Assembly (NCBI GenBank): GCA_001298545.1
Contig: LJCX01000029.1
Span: 62,001 to 126,000, forward strand
Direction of reading: 5' to 3'
Length of the DNA: 64,000 nt
Source: Actinobacteria bacterium OV320
GTDB lineage: Bacteria; Actinomycetota; Actinomycetes; Streptomycetales; Streptomycetaceae
Part shown: one piece after another, positions 34,466 through 42,953 of the stretch
How positions within the stretch are numbered: position 1 is the stretch's first letter
Layout of the letters: each line of letters begins with the position of its first letter
Notes under the pieces: model-generated
Told to the model about the DNA's origin: nothing
The model's input: only the letters and a program-made list of their open reading frames with translations
Databases searched by the model: none
Translations under genes and position numbers: made by a program

Positions 34466-35995
34466 CTACGTCGGGTTGAGATCGTGGCTGCGCAGCCACG
34501 GCAGCGGGTCGATCGCGGAGCCTCCCGCGGGCCGGACCTCGAAGTGCAGGTGCGGGCCGGTGGAGTTGCCGGAGTTGCCGGAGTATGCGATCGGGTCGCC
34601 GGCCTTGACCGTCGTACCGGAGGAGACGCGGTAGCTGGAGAGGTGGCAGTACCAGGTCTCCGTGCCGTCCTTCGCCGTCACGATCATCATGTTGCCGTAG
34701 GCGCTGTTCCACTGCGTCCGCACGGTGCCGTCGGTCGCCGCCATCACGGTCGTGCCGTAGGAGACGGGGAAGTCGATACCGGTGTGCTGGGACATCCAGT
34801 TGATGCCGGCCTGGCCGAAGTAGGCGCTGAGGCCGTGCTGCGCGACCGGGAGGGCGTACTTGGGGCGCAGCCGCTCCTTGCGGGCCGCCTCGGCCGCCGC
34901 CTTCTTCTTCTCGGCTTCCTGCTGCGTCTTGAGGTCGATACGTTCCTGCGTCCGGCTGGCCCGGTCGGCGAAGTCGTCGGCCCCGGCGCTGAGGGTCTCG
35001 AGCTGGGCGTCCAGCTTGTTGTTCGCCGCGGACGGTTTCACCGGCTGCGCGTCCGAGGCGGAGGCCGTGGTGTCCTTGTCGTCGCCGCCGGTCAGCGTGC
35101 CGACCGAGGCCGCGGCGATCCCGGCGACCCCCATCACACAGGCCGAGGGCACGGCCACGGTCAGCAGCGCGGAGCGCTTCGCGGGCATCCGGCGCCGGGA
35201 ACGGTTCGCGTTGCGGGCGGCCGCCCGCCCACCCGGCGCGGGGGCCGGGGCCGCCTCCTCCTGGTCGTCGAGGAGGAGCAGCGGGGTGTCGCCCTCGGAC
35301 AACTCGCCTTCGGCCGGGGCGTGTTCGTCGAGCCCCACCTGTTCGAAGGTGGCGGTGGCCTGCTGGTCGAACGGGACCTCGGCCTGCTGCTCGTGCTCGT
35401 CGGAGGCCTGCTGGGCGCCCTCGCCGCCGTCGGAGTTCCACTGCGTGGCGTCGTAGGCGCCGGTGTCGAAGGCCTGCGTGCCCCATTCCCACTGCTGGGT
35501 CTGGTCGGCGGGACTCACGGCCTGGTCGGGCTGGAGCCAGGTGCTCGCGTCCCACTGTCCGCTGACATCCGGCGCCGTTCCCTGCTGCGGAACGGCGTTC
35601 AGCTGCTGGTGGTGATCCGTGGACCAGGCGGTGGCGTCGTACGCGCCCGTGTCGTAGGCGGCGTGGTGCTGGGCCGCGTACCCGTCGTAGTTCAGGGTCT
35701 GGTGACTGCCCGTGTCGGGGACCTGGTGGCCGCCGGTGCCCCACTGGGTGTTGTCGTACGTACCGGTCGCGGGGGCCGTGCCGTCGCCCGGAAGCTCACC
35801 GAAGAGCGGGTCGGCCGGCGTGAAGTGGCCGGTGGCGTGGGCGCCGGCGTCGAAGGCGCCGGTCTCGTAACCGTGGTACGTGGTGAAGCCGTCGTACTGG
35901 GCTTCCTGGGTGCCGTACGACGCGTAGTGCGCCGAAGCGGCGTCGGAAGCCGGGGTCGGGGTGGTCATGATCCCCGACGGGTGACGGTCGTTCAC
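34466..35995 (-). CDS. Membrane-anchored M23 (LytM) peptidase
   Basis: 509-aa envelope protein. The first about 225 residues are cytoplasmic, Gln/Asp/Tyr-rich and repetitive (DTGAYDATAW, DTGAYDATQW and relatives). After a basic stretch comes one membrane helix (LLTVAVPSACVMGVAGIAAA), a coiled coil (RIDLKTQQEAEKKKAAAEAA) and a LytM domain with all zinc and catalytic residues: His404 and Asp408 (HTGIDF), then HLH at 482-484. It should cleave peptidoglycan cross-links outside the membrane. GTG 35995 is preferred (AAGAGA upstream); ATG 35968 (MTTPTPAS) is possible. The pairing of an M23 gene with uvrD and sucCD is conserved in actinobacteria. Confidence 0.88.
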   Translation of the reverse strand: MNDRHPSGIMTTPTPASDAASAHYASYGTQEAQYDGFTTYHGYETGAFDAGAHATGHFTPADPLFGELPGDGTAPATGTYDNTQWGTGGHQVPDTGSHQTLNYDGYAAQHHAAYDTGAYDATAWSTDHHQQLNAVPQQGTAPDVSGQWDASTWLQPDQAVSPADQTQQWEWGTQAFDTGAYDATQWNSDGGEGAQQASDEHEQQAEVPFDQQATATFEQVGLDEHAPAEGELSEGDTPLLLLDDQEEAAPAPAPGGRAAARNANRSRRRMPAKRSALLTVAVPSACVMGVAGIAAASVGTLTGGDDKDTTASASDAQPVKPSAANNKLDAQLETLSAGADDFADRASRTQERIDLKTQQEAEKKKAAAEAARKERLRPKYALPVAQHGLSAYFGQAGINWMSQHTGIDFPVSYGTTVMAATDGTVRTQWNSAYGNMMIVTAKDGTETWYCHLSSYRVSSGTTVKAGDPIAYSGNSGNSTGPHLHFEVRPAGGSAIDPLPWLRSHDLNPT

Positions 35996-36347
35996 CAACT
36001 TCTCTTTCGCCGACAACAGGGGCTGCCAGAGCAGTGCGGCGACTGTACCCGGCAGTACGCGGGCACGACAATCTTCCGCAGGTTTGGTGCCTGCGGGAAA
36101 GGGGCATTCGGCCGTGTTTCGGGGGACGGCGGGCGCGGGTTTGGCCCTACGTTCGAATGGCGTTCGATATCGGACGGCGGGCAGACGGCAGTCGGGCGAC
36201 GGTCGGAGGGCGCTCGAGGGGCGGTCGAAGGGCGCTCGAGGGGCGGTCGAAGGGCGCTCGAAGGGTGGTCGGACGGCGGTCGGACGGCGGTCGGACGGCG
36301 GTCGGACGGTCGTGAGGGTGCCGGCGCAGGTGTCGGCGGGGCCGCTG
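35996..36347. repeat. Intergenic region with GGTCGGACGGC and GGGCGCTCGA tandem repeats
   Basis: About 350 bp without a gene. From 36195 to 36313 it consists of 22-bp units (GGGCGCTCGAGGGGCGGTCGA type) followed by four copies of an 11-bp GGTCGGACGGC unit. The repeats lie just downstream of the lipase-like gene's stop. The part from 35996 to 36190 holds the M23 gene's promoter region. Confidence 0.7.
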
Positions 36348-37337
36348 TCAGGCGACGGTGAGGCCGCCGGCCTGGGTGTCTGTGCGGGTGGCGGCGGACG
36401 CTTCCGTGGGCGCCGTGTCGAGGGCCTGCCGTATGCCGGTGGCGACAGCCGGGTGGACAGGCAGGGCGAGGTGGCCGATCCCGGTCACCCGGACGTTCTG
36501 CACCAGCAGGTCGGGATGCTCGACGCAGGCGGACTCCAGTGGGTCCATGAGGTGGTCGAGGTCGCTCCAGAAGCTGACGAACTGCGTACGGCAGCCCGGC
36601 GCCGGCCGGGAGAGTTCCTCGATCAGTTCGGAGCCCGGGCGCATCTGGCGCACGATCGGGTGCGCGTTCGCCAGCGGTGCCACCCGGGTGCCGGAGTGCG
36701 GGGTGCCCAGCGTGACCAGCGTCCTGACCCGGCCGTCACCGCCCAGCCGCTGCACGTAGTAGCGGGCGATGAGGCCGCCCAGGCTGTGTCCGACCACGTC
36801 GACCTGCGAGCTGCCGGTGCGCTCGCAGATCTCCTCTATGTGCCGACCGAGCAGCTCGGCGGCCGTGCGGATGTCGCAGGTCAGGGGGGAGTAGTTGAGC
36901 GACTCCACCCGGTGCCTGCCGTGCTGGGCGAGGCTGCGGCGCAGCAGGACGAAGACGGAACGGTTGTCGATGAACCCGTGCAGCAGGACGACCGGGAGCG
37001 GGGCCTTGGTCGGCAGTTGTGCCGGGTCCTCGGCGCCGGCCGCCCTGGGCAGCGCGGGGCAGGCCGCGGCGCGGCGCTCCTGGGCGATGCCGGAGGGGTA
37101 GAGGAGCAGGTGGCCCGCGAGGATCGCGAGATCCAGAGCGGTCGCCTTGAGGAGCGTCAGGGACAGCCCGGCCAGTCTGCTGGGCAGGCCTGGCAGGCCG
37201 GGGAAGCCGGGGAATCCTGGGAGGTTCGGCAGGCTCGGGAGGCTTGAGAGGTGCAGGATGCCCGGAAGGGTCCGCATGTCCGGCAGCAGACGCTGGCACA
37301 GCGGAAGAAAGGGCTGAAGTGCCCGGGTGACCTTCAT
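36348..37337 (-). CDS. Lipase/alpha-beta hydrolase (triacylglycerol-lipase-like)
   Basis: 329-aa serine hydrolase. The N-terminal 60 residues contain a Leu-Pro repeat (SSLPSLPNLPGFPGFPGLPG) and a hydrophobic segment that may anchor the protein. The core shows the oxyanion HGF motif (VVLLHGFIDNRS, about 117-128), nucleophile elbow VVGHSLGGLIA (about 181-191), GTPHSGT and a late catalytic His in GIGHLALP. It is closest in look to bacterial lipase class 2/EstA-type enzymes acting on esters. ATG 37337 has CAGGAGGTC upstream. The Leu-Pro-Gly repeat is echoed in the unrelated LP-rich protein at 46940. Confidence 0.85.
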   Translation of the reverse strand: MKVTRALQPFLPLCQRLLPDMRTLPGILHLSSLPSLPNLPGFPGFPGLPGLPSRLAGLSLTLLKATALDLAILAGHLLLYPSGIAQERRAAACPALPRAAGAEDPAQLPTKAPLPVVLLHGFIDNRSVFVLLRRSLAQHGRHRVESLNYSPLTCDIRTAAELLGRHIEEICERTGSSQVDVVGHSLGGLIARYYVQRLGGDGRVRTLVTLGTPHSGTRVAPLANAHPIVRQMRPGSELIEELSRPAPGCRTQFVSFWSDLDHLMDPLESACVEHPDLLVQNVRVTGIGHLALPVHPAVATGIRQALDTAPTEASAATRTDTQAGGLTVA

Positions 37338-37837
37338 GGCCGACCTCCTGTCGGCACGCTGAGGACTTCTCTGTCCCCCGTGTGCCCTCGTGGAAGTCGC
37401 GGTGGAGGAGGTCGATCGGGCACGGCAGGGAGTGGGGCGGGTGCGGCCTGGCGTGCGGGGCGTGTACGGCTTGTGTGACACCCGTTGCACCGATGACGAC
37501 AAGGAGCCCTGCCGGTCTGGCGACGAGGCTCCCCGCTGTCGTGCCTTACCTGTCCTACGTGCCCATCGTGCCTTCCGATGCGCCGTACCGCCACGCCAAC
37601 GGCCTGTGGCGTGACGGTACGGCGACCTCTTTGCGGCTCCCGGTGCGACTGTTCCCCCGTGGTGCGGGGGATCGGTGCGCGGTGAAAGTGTCCCTTCGTG
37701 TGATTTCCCCCTCGGTCCACGCCGTGAAACTGCCGGTTGCGGGATGCTGGCGATAACGTTCGTTCACTTCCCCGGGCGGTCTGGCACGGGGTGTCCGTGC
37801 CGTTGAGGATGGACGTAGTCGCTTCATGGAGGCAGTG
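37338..37837. other. Intergenic region, about 500 bp
   Basis: No convincing gene on either strand; frames here lack ribosome sites and domain wording. It holds the start regions of the lipase-like gene (leftward) and the B12-binding gene (rightward). Codon-phase bias is lost compared with both flanks. A GGAGG ribosome site at 37828-37832 serves the gene at 37838. Confidence 0.55.
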
Positions 37838-38254
<417 letters not shown>

Positions 38255-38289
38255 GCGGGTTGTCGTGCGGGTGGCTTTGGGCGGGCCTT

Positions 38290-38361
38290 CCCTGGGGGCG
38301 CTGCCCCCAGACCCCCGGTCGGCCCTGAACGGGCCTCGTCCTCAAGCGCCGGACGGGCTGG
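38290..38361. repeat. Streptomyces intergenic repeat element, copy 1
   Basis: The sequence CCCTGGGGGCGCTGCCCCCAG, then an ACCCCCGGTCGG...GGGCCTCGTCCTCAA block and CGCCGGACGGGCTGGA, closely matches copy 2 at 53831-53936. Such elements are common between Streptomyces genes and carry a GGGGGC/GCCCCC hairpin. Here its right end contains the stop codon and last codons of the DUF5691 gene. Confidence 0.75.
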
Positions 38362-40066
38362 ATATGTGGACCGGGGTTCCTGAGTCGTCGGACGGGCTGG
38401 ATGCGTGGACCGGGGTTTCTGAGTCGTCGGACGGGCTGGATGCGTGGACCGGCGTTTCTGAGTTGAGTTCCGCTGTCATCACGGCCCGCAGGCGCAGTGT
38501 CCTGCCCAGTCGTTGGAATGCCTCCGCCCAGTAGCCGCCGGCGCCCGGGGAGGCGTCCTCCGGTTCGTCCGGTACTGCCAGGAGGGCGTCCAGGCGGGTT
38601 GCCTCCTCGGGGTCGAGGCAACGTTCGGCCAGGCCCATGACGCCGCTGAAGCTCCAGGGGTAACTGCCCGCGTCCCGTGCGATGTTGAGCGCGTCCACGA
38701 CGGCACGGCCGAGCGGCGTGGCCCACGGCACGGGGCACACGCCGAGCAGTTGGAACGCCTCCGAGAGGCCGTGGGCGGCGATGAAACCGGCGACCCACTC
38801 GGCTCGTTCGGCCACCGGAAGCGTGCCCAGCAGCTTGGCCCGTTCGGCGAGGGAGACCGCGCCCGGCCCGCCCGCGCCCGGCGCCGACGGCACCCCGAGC
38901 AGCGCCCGCGACCAGTCGGCGTCGCGCTGCCGGACGGCGGCCCGGCACCACGCCGCGTGCAGTTCGCCCAGCCAGTCGTCGGCCACCGGCAACGCCACGA
39001 TCTGCTCCGGTGTACGGCCGCCCAGGCGCGTCGGCCAGGTGGCGAGCGGGGCCGCCTCCACGAGTTGGCCGAACCACCAGGACCGCTCCCCCCGGCCGGC
39101 CGGCGCCTTCGCCGACACACCGTCGCGTTCCATGCCGGCGTCGCACTCGTGCGGGGCCTCGACGAGGAGCGTCGGGGTGTCCAGGGTGTGGTCGACGGCC
39201 ACGCACGCGCCGGCCCGGACCGCCATCCGCGCGGCGAGCGCCGAACCCGGCAGCGCCGAGAGCAGTTCCGCGGCGGTGGCCCGCACGTTGCGGGACCGGT
39301 CCGTCAGGGCCTGTTCCAGGAAGGGCTCGTCCCGGGTGCCGAGGCCGGTGCGCAGCGAGTCGAGGAACATCAGCCGGTCCTCGGCACGCTCCGTCGACCA
39401 GGACGCGGCCAGCAGTTCGCGCGCCGCGTCGGGGTCGCGGAAGCGGATCGACGCCAGGAGGGCGACCCGCTCGGCGAACAGGCCTTCCTGCCACAGCTTT
39501 TCGGCGCGTTCGGTCTCCGTGGGTCCCGGCAGCGAGGTGCCGCCGCCCGGTGTCGCGCGCAGTGCGAACCGCCAGTCGGGGTTCAGCCGGGCCAGCCACA
39601 GGGCGCGCGGCCCGGCGAACTCCAGCGCCGCCGGGCGCAGGTCCGTACGTCCGCGCGCCGCGTCGAGCAGCGCGGGCAGGGACTCGGCGGGGGCGGCGAA
39701 ACCTCGGGCGTTCACCGCCGTCAGCCACTGGGGCAGCAGCTCCATGAGATCCGGTGCGGTGCCTCTGCGGCCACCGGGGCCGGTGCCGGGGCGGTCGGCC
39801 AGCAGGAAGGCGAGTCGACGCGCCGCCGCGACGGGCAGTGCCGGACGGGGATCCTCGGCGGCCGGCGCCGGCCGAGGGGCCGCCCGGCCCGGGCGCAGGC
39901 CGGCCCGTCGGCGTACGGTCTCCGCGGCCGCCGCGTCCAGGAGCGCGGCCGGCGCGGTCCGGCCGGGGGCCGCGCCCGGGGGTGTACGGCGATCCGTGCC
40001 GAGCAGGGCGGCGGTGACCAGGTCCTCCCAGGCGGTCGGTGAGGGGAGGGGCGGGGGGGCGTTCAT
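38342..40066 (-). CDS. DUF5691 family protein of the MoxR/VWA island
   Basis: 574-aa soluble protein recognised as DUF5691 by wording and company (MELLPQWLTAVNARGFAAP, PRALWLARLNPDWRF, LTDRSRNVRATAAELLSALPGS; the last resembles a HEAT-like helical repeat). Function unknown; members sit beside SWIM, MoxR, VWA and DUF5682 genes. ATG 40066 starts MNAPPPLPSP. The C-terminus is odd: three 13-residue repeats of the type SETPVHASSPSDD, encoded by 39-bp repeats, end in SSPSGA, whose codons lie in an intergenic repeat element. The original stop was probably just upstream of residue 535. It follows the SWIM gene by 103 bp. Confidence 0.83.
   Translation of the reverse strand: MNAPPPLPSPTAWEDLVTAALLGTDRRTPPGAAPGRTAPAALLDAAAAETVRRRAGLRPGRAAPRPAPAAEDPRPALPVAAARRLAFLLADRPGTGPGGRRGTAPDLMELLPQWLTAVNARGFAAPAESLPALLDAARGRTDLRPAALEFAGPRALWLARLNPDWRFALRATPGGGTSLPGPTETERAEKLWQEGLFAERVALLASIRFRDPDAARELLAASWSTERAEDRLMFLDSLRTGLGTRDEPFLEQALTDRSRNVRATAAELLSALPGSALAARMAVRAGACVAVDHTLDTPTLLVEAPHECDAGMERDGVSAKAPAGRGERSWWFGQLVEAAPLATWPTRLGGRTPEQIVALPVADDWLGELHAAWCRAAVRQRDADWSRALLGVPSAPGAGGPGAVSLAERAKLLGTLPVAERAEWVAGFIAAHGLSEAFQLLGVCPVPWATPLGRAVVDALNIARDAGSYPWSFSGVMGLAERCLDPEEATRLDALLAVPDEPEDASPGAGGYWAEAFQRLGRTLRLRAVMTAELNSETPVHASSPSDDSETPVHASSPSDDSGTPVHISSPSGA
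38351..38467. repeat. 39-bp tandem repeat in frame with DUF5691 C-terminus (3 units)
   Basis: Units at 38351, 38390 and 38429, each beginning GGACGGGCTGGAT and ending CTGAGTCGTC or similar, two almost identical and the third slightly diverged. 39 bp is 13 codons, so copy-number change keeps the reading frame. The first 13 bases are the right end of the neighbouring intergenic element. Confidence 0.88.
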
Positions 40067-40169
40067 GAGGCTCCCTTCTGCTGCCGTTCCTCTGTTGCCG
40101 TCGTCGTCGTGGTGGTTGGTGTGCCTGGTGTGCCTGGTGCGGCTGTCGTTGCTGATGCGGGGCGTTGGT

Positions 40170-41519
40170 TCAGCACAGGCGTACCGCCTCCCCCGGGGTC
40201 GTCGGCCAGGCCGTCAGCGGGGTGAAGCCACGATGGCCGCACTCGCCGAAGACCTTGACGGGGGCGCCGCCCGAGAGCGCGACCAGGCGCCACAGGCCTG
40301 GGCGCGACACCGCCGCGGAGGTGAGCGGCAGCGCCCTGTCGCCCTCGGTGTCCGCCAGTTGCCAGGCGTCGCCGTCCGGGGTCGGTATGACGTTGTCCAG
40401 CGTCACCGGGACCGAGTCCTGCCAGGGGTCGTGGCGCAGGATCTCGCCGTATCGGGCGGTCGCCTCGGCCGTCGTCATGCCCGGGGGACGTGTTCCGGTG
40501 AGGACGGGTGGGGCGAACTGCTCGCCGAGGGAGACCCGTTGTCCCGCGCCCGGATGCGCCGACACTTCGGCGTCCAGGGCGAGGCCCACGGGCAGCGTGA
40601 GCTCCGGTGCGCGGCCCGCGGCGCCGTACGAGAGGAGGAGAGCCGTGCGGCCCGAGGCGGTGCCGTGCAGCCAGATACGGCGGGTCGTCAGTTTCGGGTC
40701 CGGCGTGTCGTACTGGGCGAGCACCAGCCAGTGGTCGCGGACGGGTGGGCCCGTCGGGGAGGTCGGCAGACCCACGCGGGCACGGACCGTCGCCGCCAGG
40801 GTCTCCGGCAGTCGCTCACGGTGCAGCCAGCCCCGGTCGAGGAGATGGAGCAGCGCGCACTCCTCCAGCAACCGCACCGGCCAGCTGGGCCCGGACCCCG
40901 GGATCGCCCCCAACTCCCGTACACGAGAAGCCAGCCCGGGTGCCTGCGCGTCGACCATGCGGGCCGCCGTCTCCTCCCACAGCGTGTACCCCGACTGTTC
41001 GGCGGTGGCCAGGCCCGAGCGCAGGAGATCGGCGAGCCGCTCCTCCAGTTCCGTCGCCCCCGAGGTGATCCGCTCGGCGCGTCGCTCGGCCCTGCGGCGC
41101 GCCCCTTCCGGATCGGCGGGGCCGGATCCGGAACCCGTGGGGTCGGCCTCCCGTTTCTCCTGTGTACGCCTGCGTCCCGCTATCCACTGCTCGGCCCAGT
41201 CCGGTGCCCGCCCCGCCGGTGTCGCCCCCTCGCCGCCCGACCAGAGCAGCAGCAGCCCGAGCGCGTGCTTGCAGGGGAACTTACGGCTCGGACAACTGCA
41301 CCTGTACGCCGGACCGGTCCCGTCCGCGGTGTCGACGACCGTCCGGTACGGCGTGCCCCCGCTGCCCTCGCACAAGCCCCATACCGCCCCCTCCCGCGAA
41401 CTGCCCGTGCCCGACCACGGATCGGCCGTGCCGAGTTTGCTTCCCGCTTTGCGTGACGTGGAGTCAGGCGCCAGTGCCAGCACCTGGTCCGCCGTCCAGC
41501 GCACCCCCTGCTGAGTCAT
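40170..41519 (-). CDS. SWIM zinc-finger protein of the MoxR/VWA island
   Basis: 449-aa protein with an N-terminal SWIM-type zinc finger: Cys74, Cys76, Cys83 and His85 in YRCSCPSRKFPCKHALGL (CxCx6CxH), a fold used for nucleic-acid or protein binding. A charged segment (READPTGSGSGPADPEGARR) and a long helical/beta region follow without a known catalytic motif. ATG 41519 (MTQQGVRWTADQVLALAPD) lies only seven bases downstream of a -10 box, so the mRNA is probably leaderless. The gene is divergent from the MoxR AAA+ gene and shares with it a damage-type promoter motif. It likely acts as the recognition or adaptor part of the island. Confidence 0.88.
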   Translation of the reverse strand: MTQQGVRWTADQVLALAPDSTSRKAGSKLGTADPWSGTGSSREGAVWGLCEGSGGTPYRTVVDTADGTGPAYRCSCPSRKFPCKHALGLLLLWSGGEGATPAGRAPDWAEQWIAGRRRTQEKREADPTGSGSGPADPEGARRRAERRAERITSGATELEERLADLLRSGLATAEQSGYTLWEETAARMVDAQAPGLASRVRELGAIPGSGPSWPVRLLEECALLHLLDRGWLHRERLPETLAATVRARVGLPTSPTGPPVRDHWLVLAQYDTPDPKLTTRRIWLHGTASGRTALLLSYGAAGRAPELTLPVGLALDAEVSAHPGAGQRVSLGEQFAPPVLTGTRPPGMTTAEATARYGEILRHDPWQDSVPVTLDNVIPTPDGDAWQLADTEGDRALPLTSAAVSRPGLWRLVALSGGAPVKVFGECGHRGFTPLTAWPTTPGEAVRLC

Positions 41520-41526
41520 GTCATCG

Positions 41527-41549
41527 AAGGTAGATCCCACCACTGACAA
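41527..41549 (-). promoter_or_regulatory. DNA-damage (RecA-NDp/PafBC-type) promoter of the SWIM gene
   Basis: On the minus strand, TTGTCAGTG (41541-41549), eight bases (GTGGGATC), then TACCTT (41527-41532): an exact match to TTGTCRGTG-N8-TAnnnT. The 11-base core ATTGTCAGTGG is repeated in opposite orientation at 41631-41641. Confidence 0.7.
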
Positions 41550-41631
41550 TCGGTCCGGCGAGCGTCCGTCGACCGTCGGCAGGCCGTCCGTCGCGGGTGG
41601 CCGGGAGGACGTTTTCGCAGGTCGGATCGCA

Positions 41632-41654
41632 TTGTCAGTGGCGTGGTGCACGGT
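41632..41654 (+). promoter_or_regulatory. DNA-damage (RecA-NDp/PafBC-type) promoter of the MoxR gene
   Basis: TTGTCAGTG (41632-41640), eight bases (GCGTGGTG), then CACGGT (41649-41654): it fits the TTGTCRGTG-N8-TAnnnT pattern except C for the first T of the -10. The predicted start is about 38 nt before ATG 41699, with GGAGGGGG as ribosome site. Confidence 0.6.
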
Positions 41655-41698
41655 GGACACCAGATGCCGAACCGGCCGAGCTGGAGGGGGCCTCAGCC

Positions 41699-42841
41699 AT
41701 GTCCGTGTCCGTAGATCCCACGACAGATCCGACGTCCGTGCAACCGAGTGGGAACGAGCCGGCGGAAGCATTGCGTCCGCACGCCGAGGACGCCTTCGCC
41801 GACGAACTCACCGCGCTGGCCGCGCAGGACGACCGTCCGCGCCCGGCCCGCTGGAAGCTGTCGCCGTGGGCGGTCGCCACCTATCTCCTCGGCGGCGTCC
41901 TGCCGGACGGCACAGTGATCTCGCCCAAGTACGTGGGCCCGCGCCGCCTCGTCGAGGTCGCCGTGTCCACCCTCGCCACCGACCGCGCCCTGCTGCTGCT
42001 CGGTGTCCCGGGCACCGCCAAGACCTGGGTCTCCGAACACCTGGCGGCGGCGGTCAGCGGTGACTCGACGCTGCTGGTGCAGGGCACCGCGGGCACGCCG
42101 GAGGAAGCGATCCGCTACGGCTGGAACTACGCGCAACTGCTCGCGCACGGCCCCAGCCGGGACGCGCTGGTGCCCAGCCCCGTCATGCGGGCCATGGCGG
42201 AGGGGGCGACGGTGCGGGTGGAGGAGCTGACCAGGATCCCGGCCGATGTACAGGACAGCCTCATCACCATCCTGTCCGAGAAGACACTGCCGATACCGGA
42301 GTTGGGGCAGGAGGTGCAGGCGGTCCGCGGGTTCAGCCTCATCGCCACGGCCAACGACCGTGACCGCGGGGTCAACGAGTTGTCCAGCGCCCTGCGCCGC
42401 CGCTTCAACACGGTGGTGCTGCCGTTGCCCGAGAGCGTCGAGGCGGAGGTGGACATCGTCGCCCGGCGCGTCGACCAGATCGGCCGCTCCCTCGACCTGC
42501 CGGCCGCTCCCGACGGCATCGACGAGATCCGCCGGGTGGTGACGGTCTTCCGTGAACTGCGCGCGGGCGTCACCTCCGACGGACGTACGAAGGTGAAGTC
42601 GCCGAGCGGCACGCTGTCCACCGCCGAGGCCATCTCCGTCGTCACCGGCGGTCTCGCGCTGGCCGCGCACTTCGGCGACGGCGTGCTGCGGGCGGGGGAC
42701 GTGGCCGCGGGCATCCTCGGCGCCGTCGTCCGCGATCCGGCGGCCGACCGGGTCGTCTGGCAGGAGTACCTGGAGGCGGTCGTCCGGGAACGGGCCGGCT
42801 GGACGGACTTCTACCGGGCCTGCCGGGAGGTGAGCGCGTGA
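41699..42841 (+). CDS. MoxR-family AAA+ ATPase
   Basis: 380-aa AAA+ ATPase of the MoxR clade, expected to form a hexameric ring and remodel a protein client with a VWA partner. Walker A is GVPGTAKTW with Lys108; the Walker B-region wording VRVEELTRIPADVQDSLI carries the acidic pair; sensor 1 is ATANDRDRG; an arginine-finger stretch SSALRRRFN follows. A variable N-terminal part of about 60 residues precedes the core. ATG 41699 has CTGGAGGGGG upstream. It is the first gene of the rightward half-operon MoxR-DUF5682-VWA, under a damage-type promoter. Confidence 0.92.
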   Translation: MSVSVDPTTDPTSVQPSGNEPAEALRPHAEDAFADELTALAAQDDRPRPARWKLSPWAVATYLLGGVLPDGTVISPKYVGPRRLVEVAVSTLATDRALLLLGVPGTAKTWVSEHLAAAVSGDSTLLVQGTAGTPEEAIRYGWNYAQLLAHGPSRDALVPSPVMRAMAEGATVRVEELTRIPADVQDSLITILSEKTLPIPELGQEVQAVRGFSLIATANDRDRGVNELSSALRRRFNTVVLPLPESVEAEVDIVARRVDQIGRSLDLPAAPDGIDEIRRVVTVFRELRAGVTSDGRTKVKSPSGTLSTAEAISVVTGGLALAAHFGDGVLRAGDVAAGILGAVVRDPAADRVVWQEYLEAVVRERAGWTDFYRACREVSA

Positions 42842-42953
42842 ACGGGAGCGACGCAAGCAAAGGGAACGAGGAGGTTCGGGCGTGGGCCCGCGGAGCGTGG
42901 AGGGCGGCTGTGGACGACGACACGAGGTGGCCCCGCAGGCGTGAGGGCAGGGG

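Noticed and set aside
35981..36010. Third damage-type promoter (minus strand TTGTCGGCG) at the M23 gene
   Set aside because: Only part of the -35 motif fits (CG instead of TG) and no TAnnnT lies eight bases downstream; it also overlaps the ribosome site.
36195..36313. CRISPR-like or origin-like iterons
   Set aside because: Contiguous 11- and 22-bp GC-rich repeats without spacers, DnaA-box wording or replication genes; best seen as slippage repeats.
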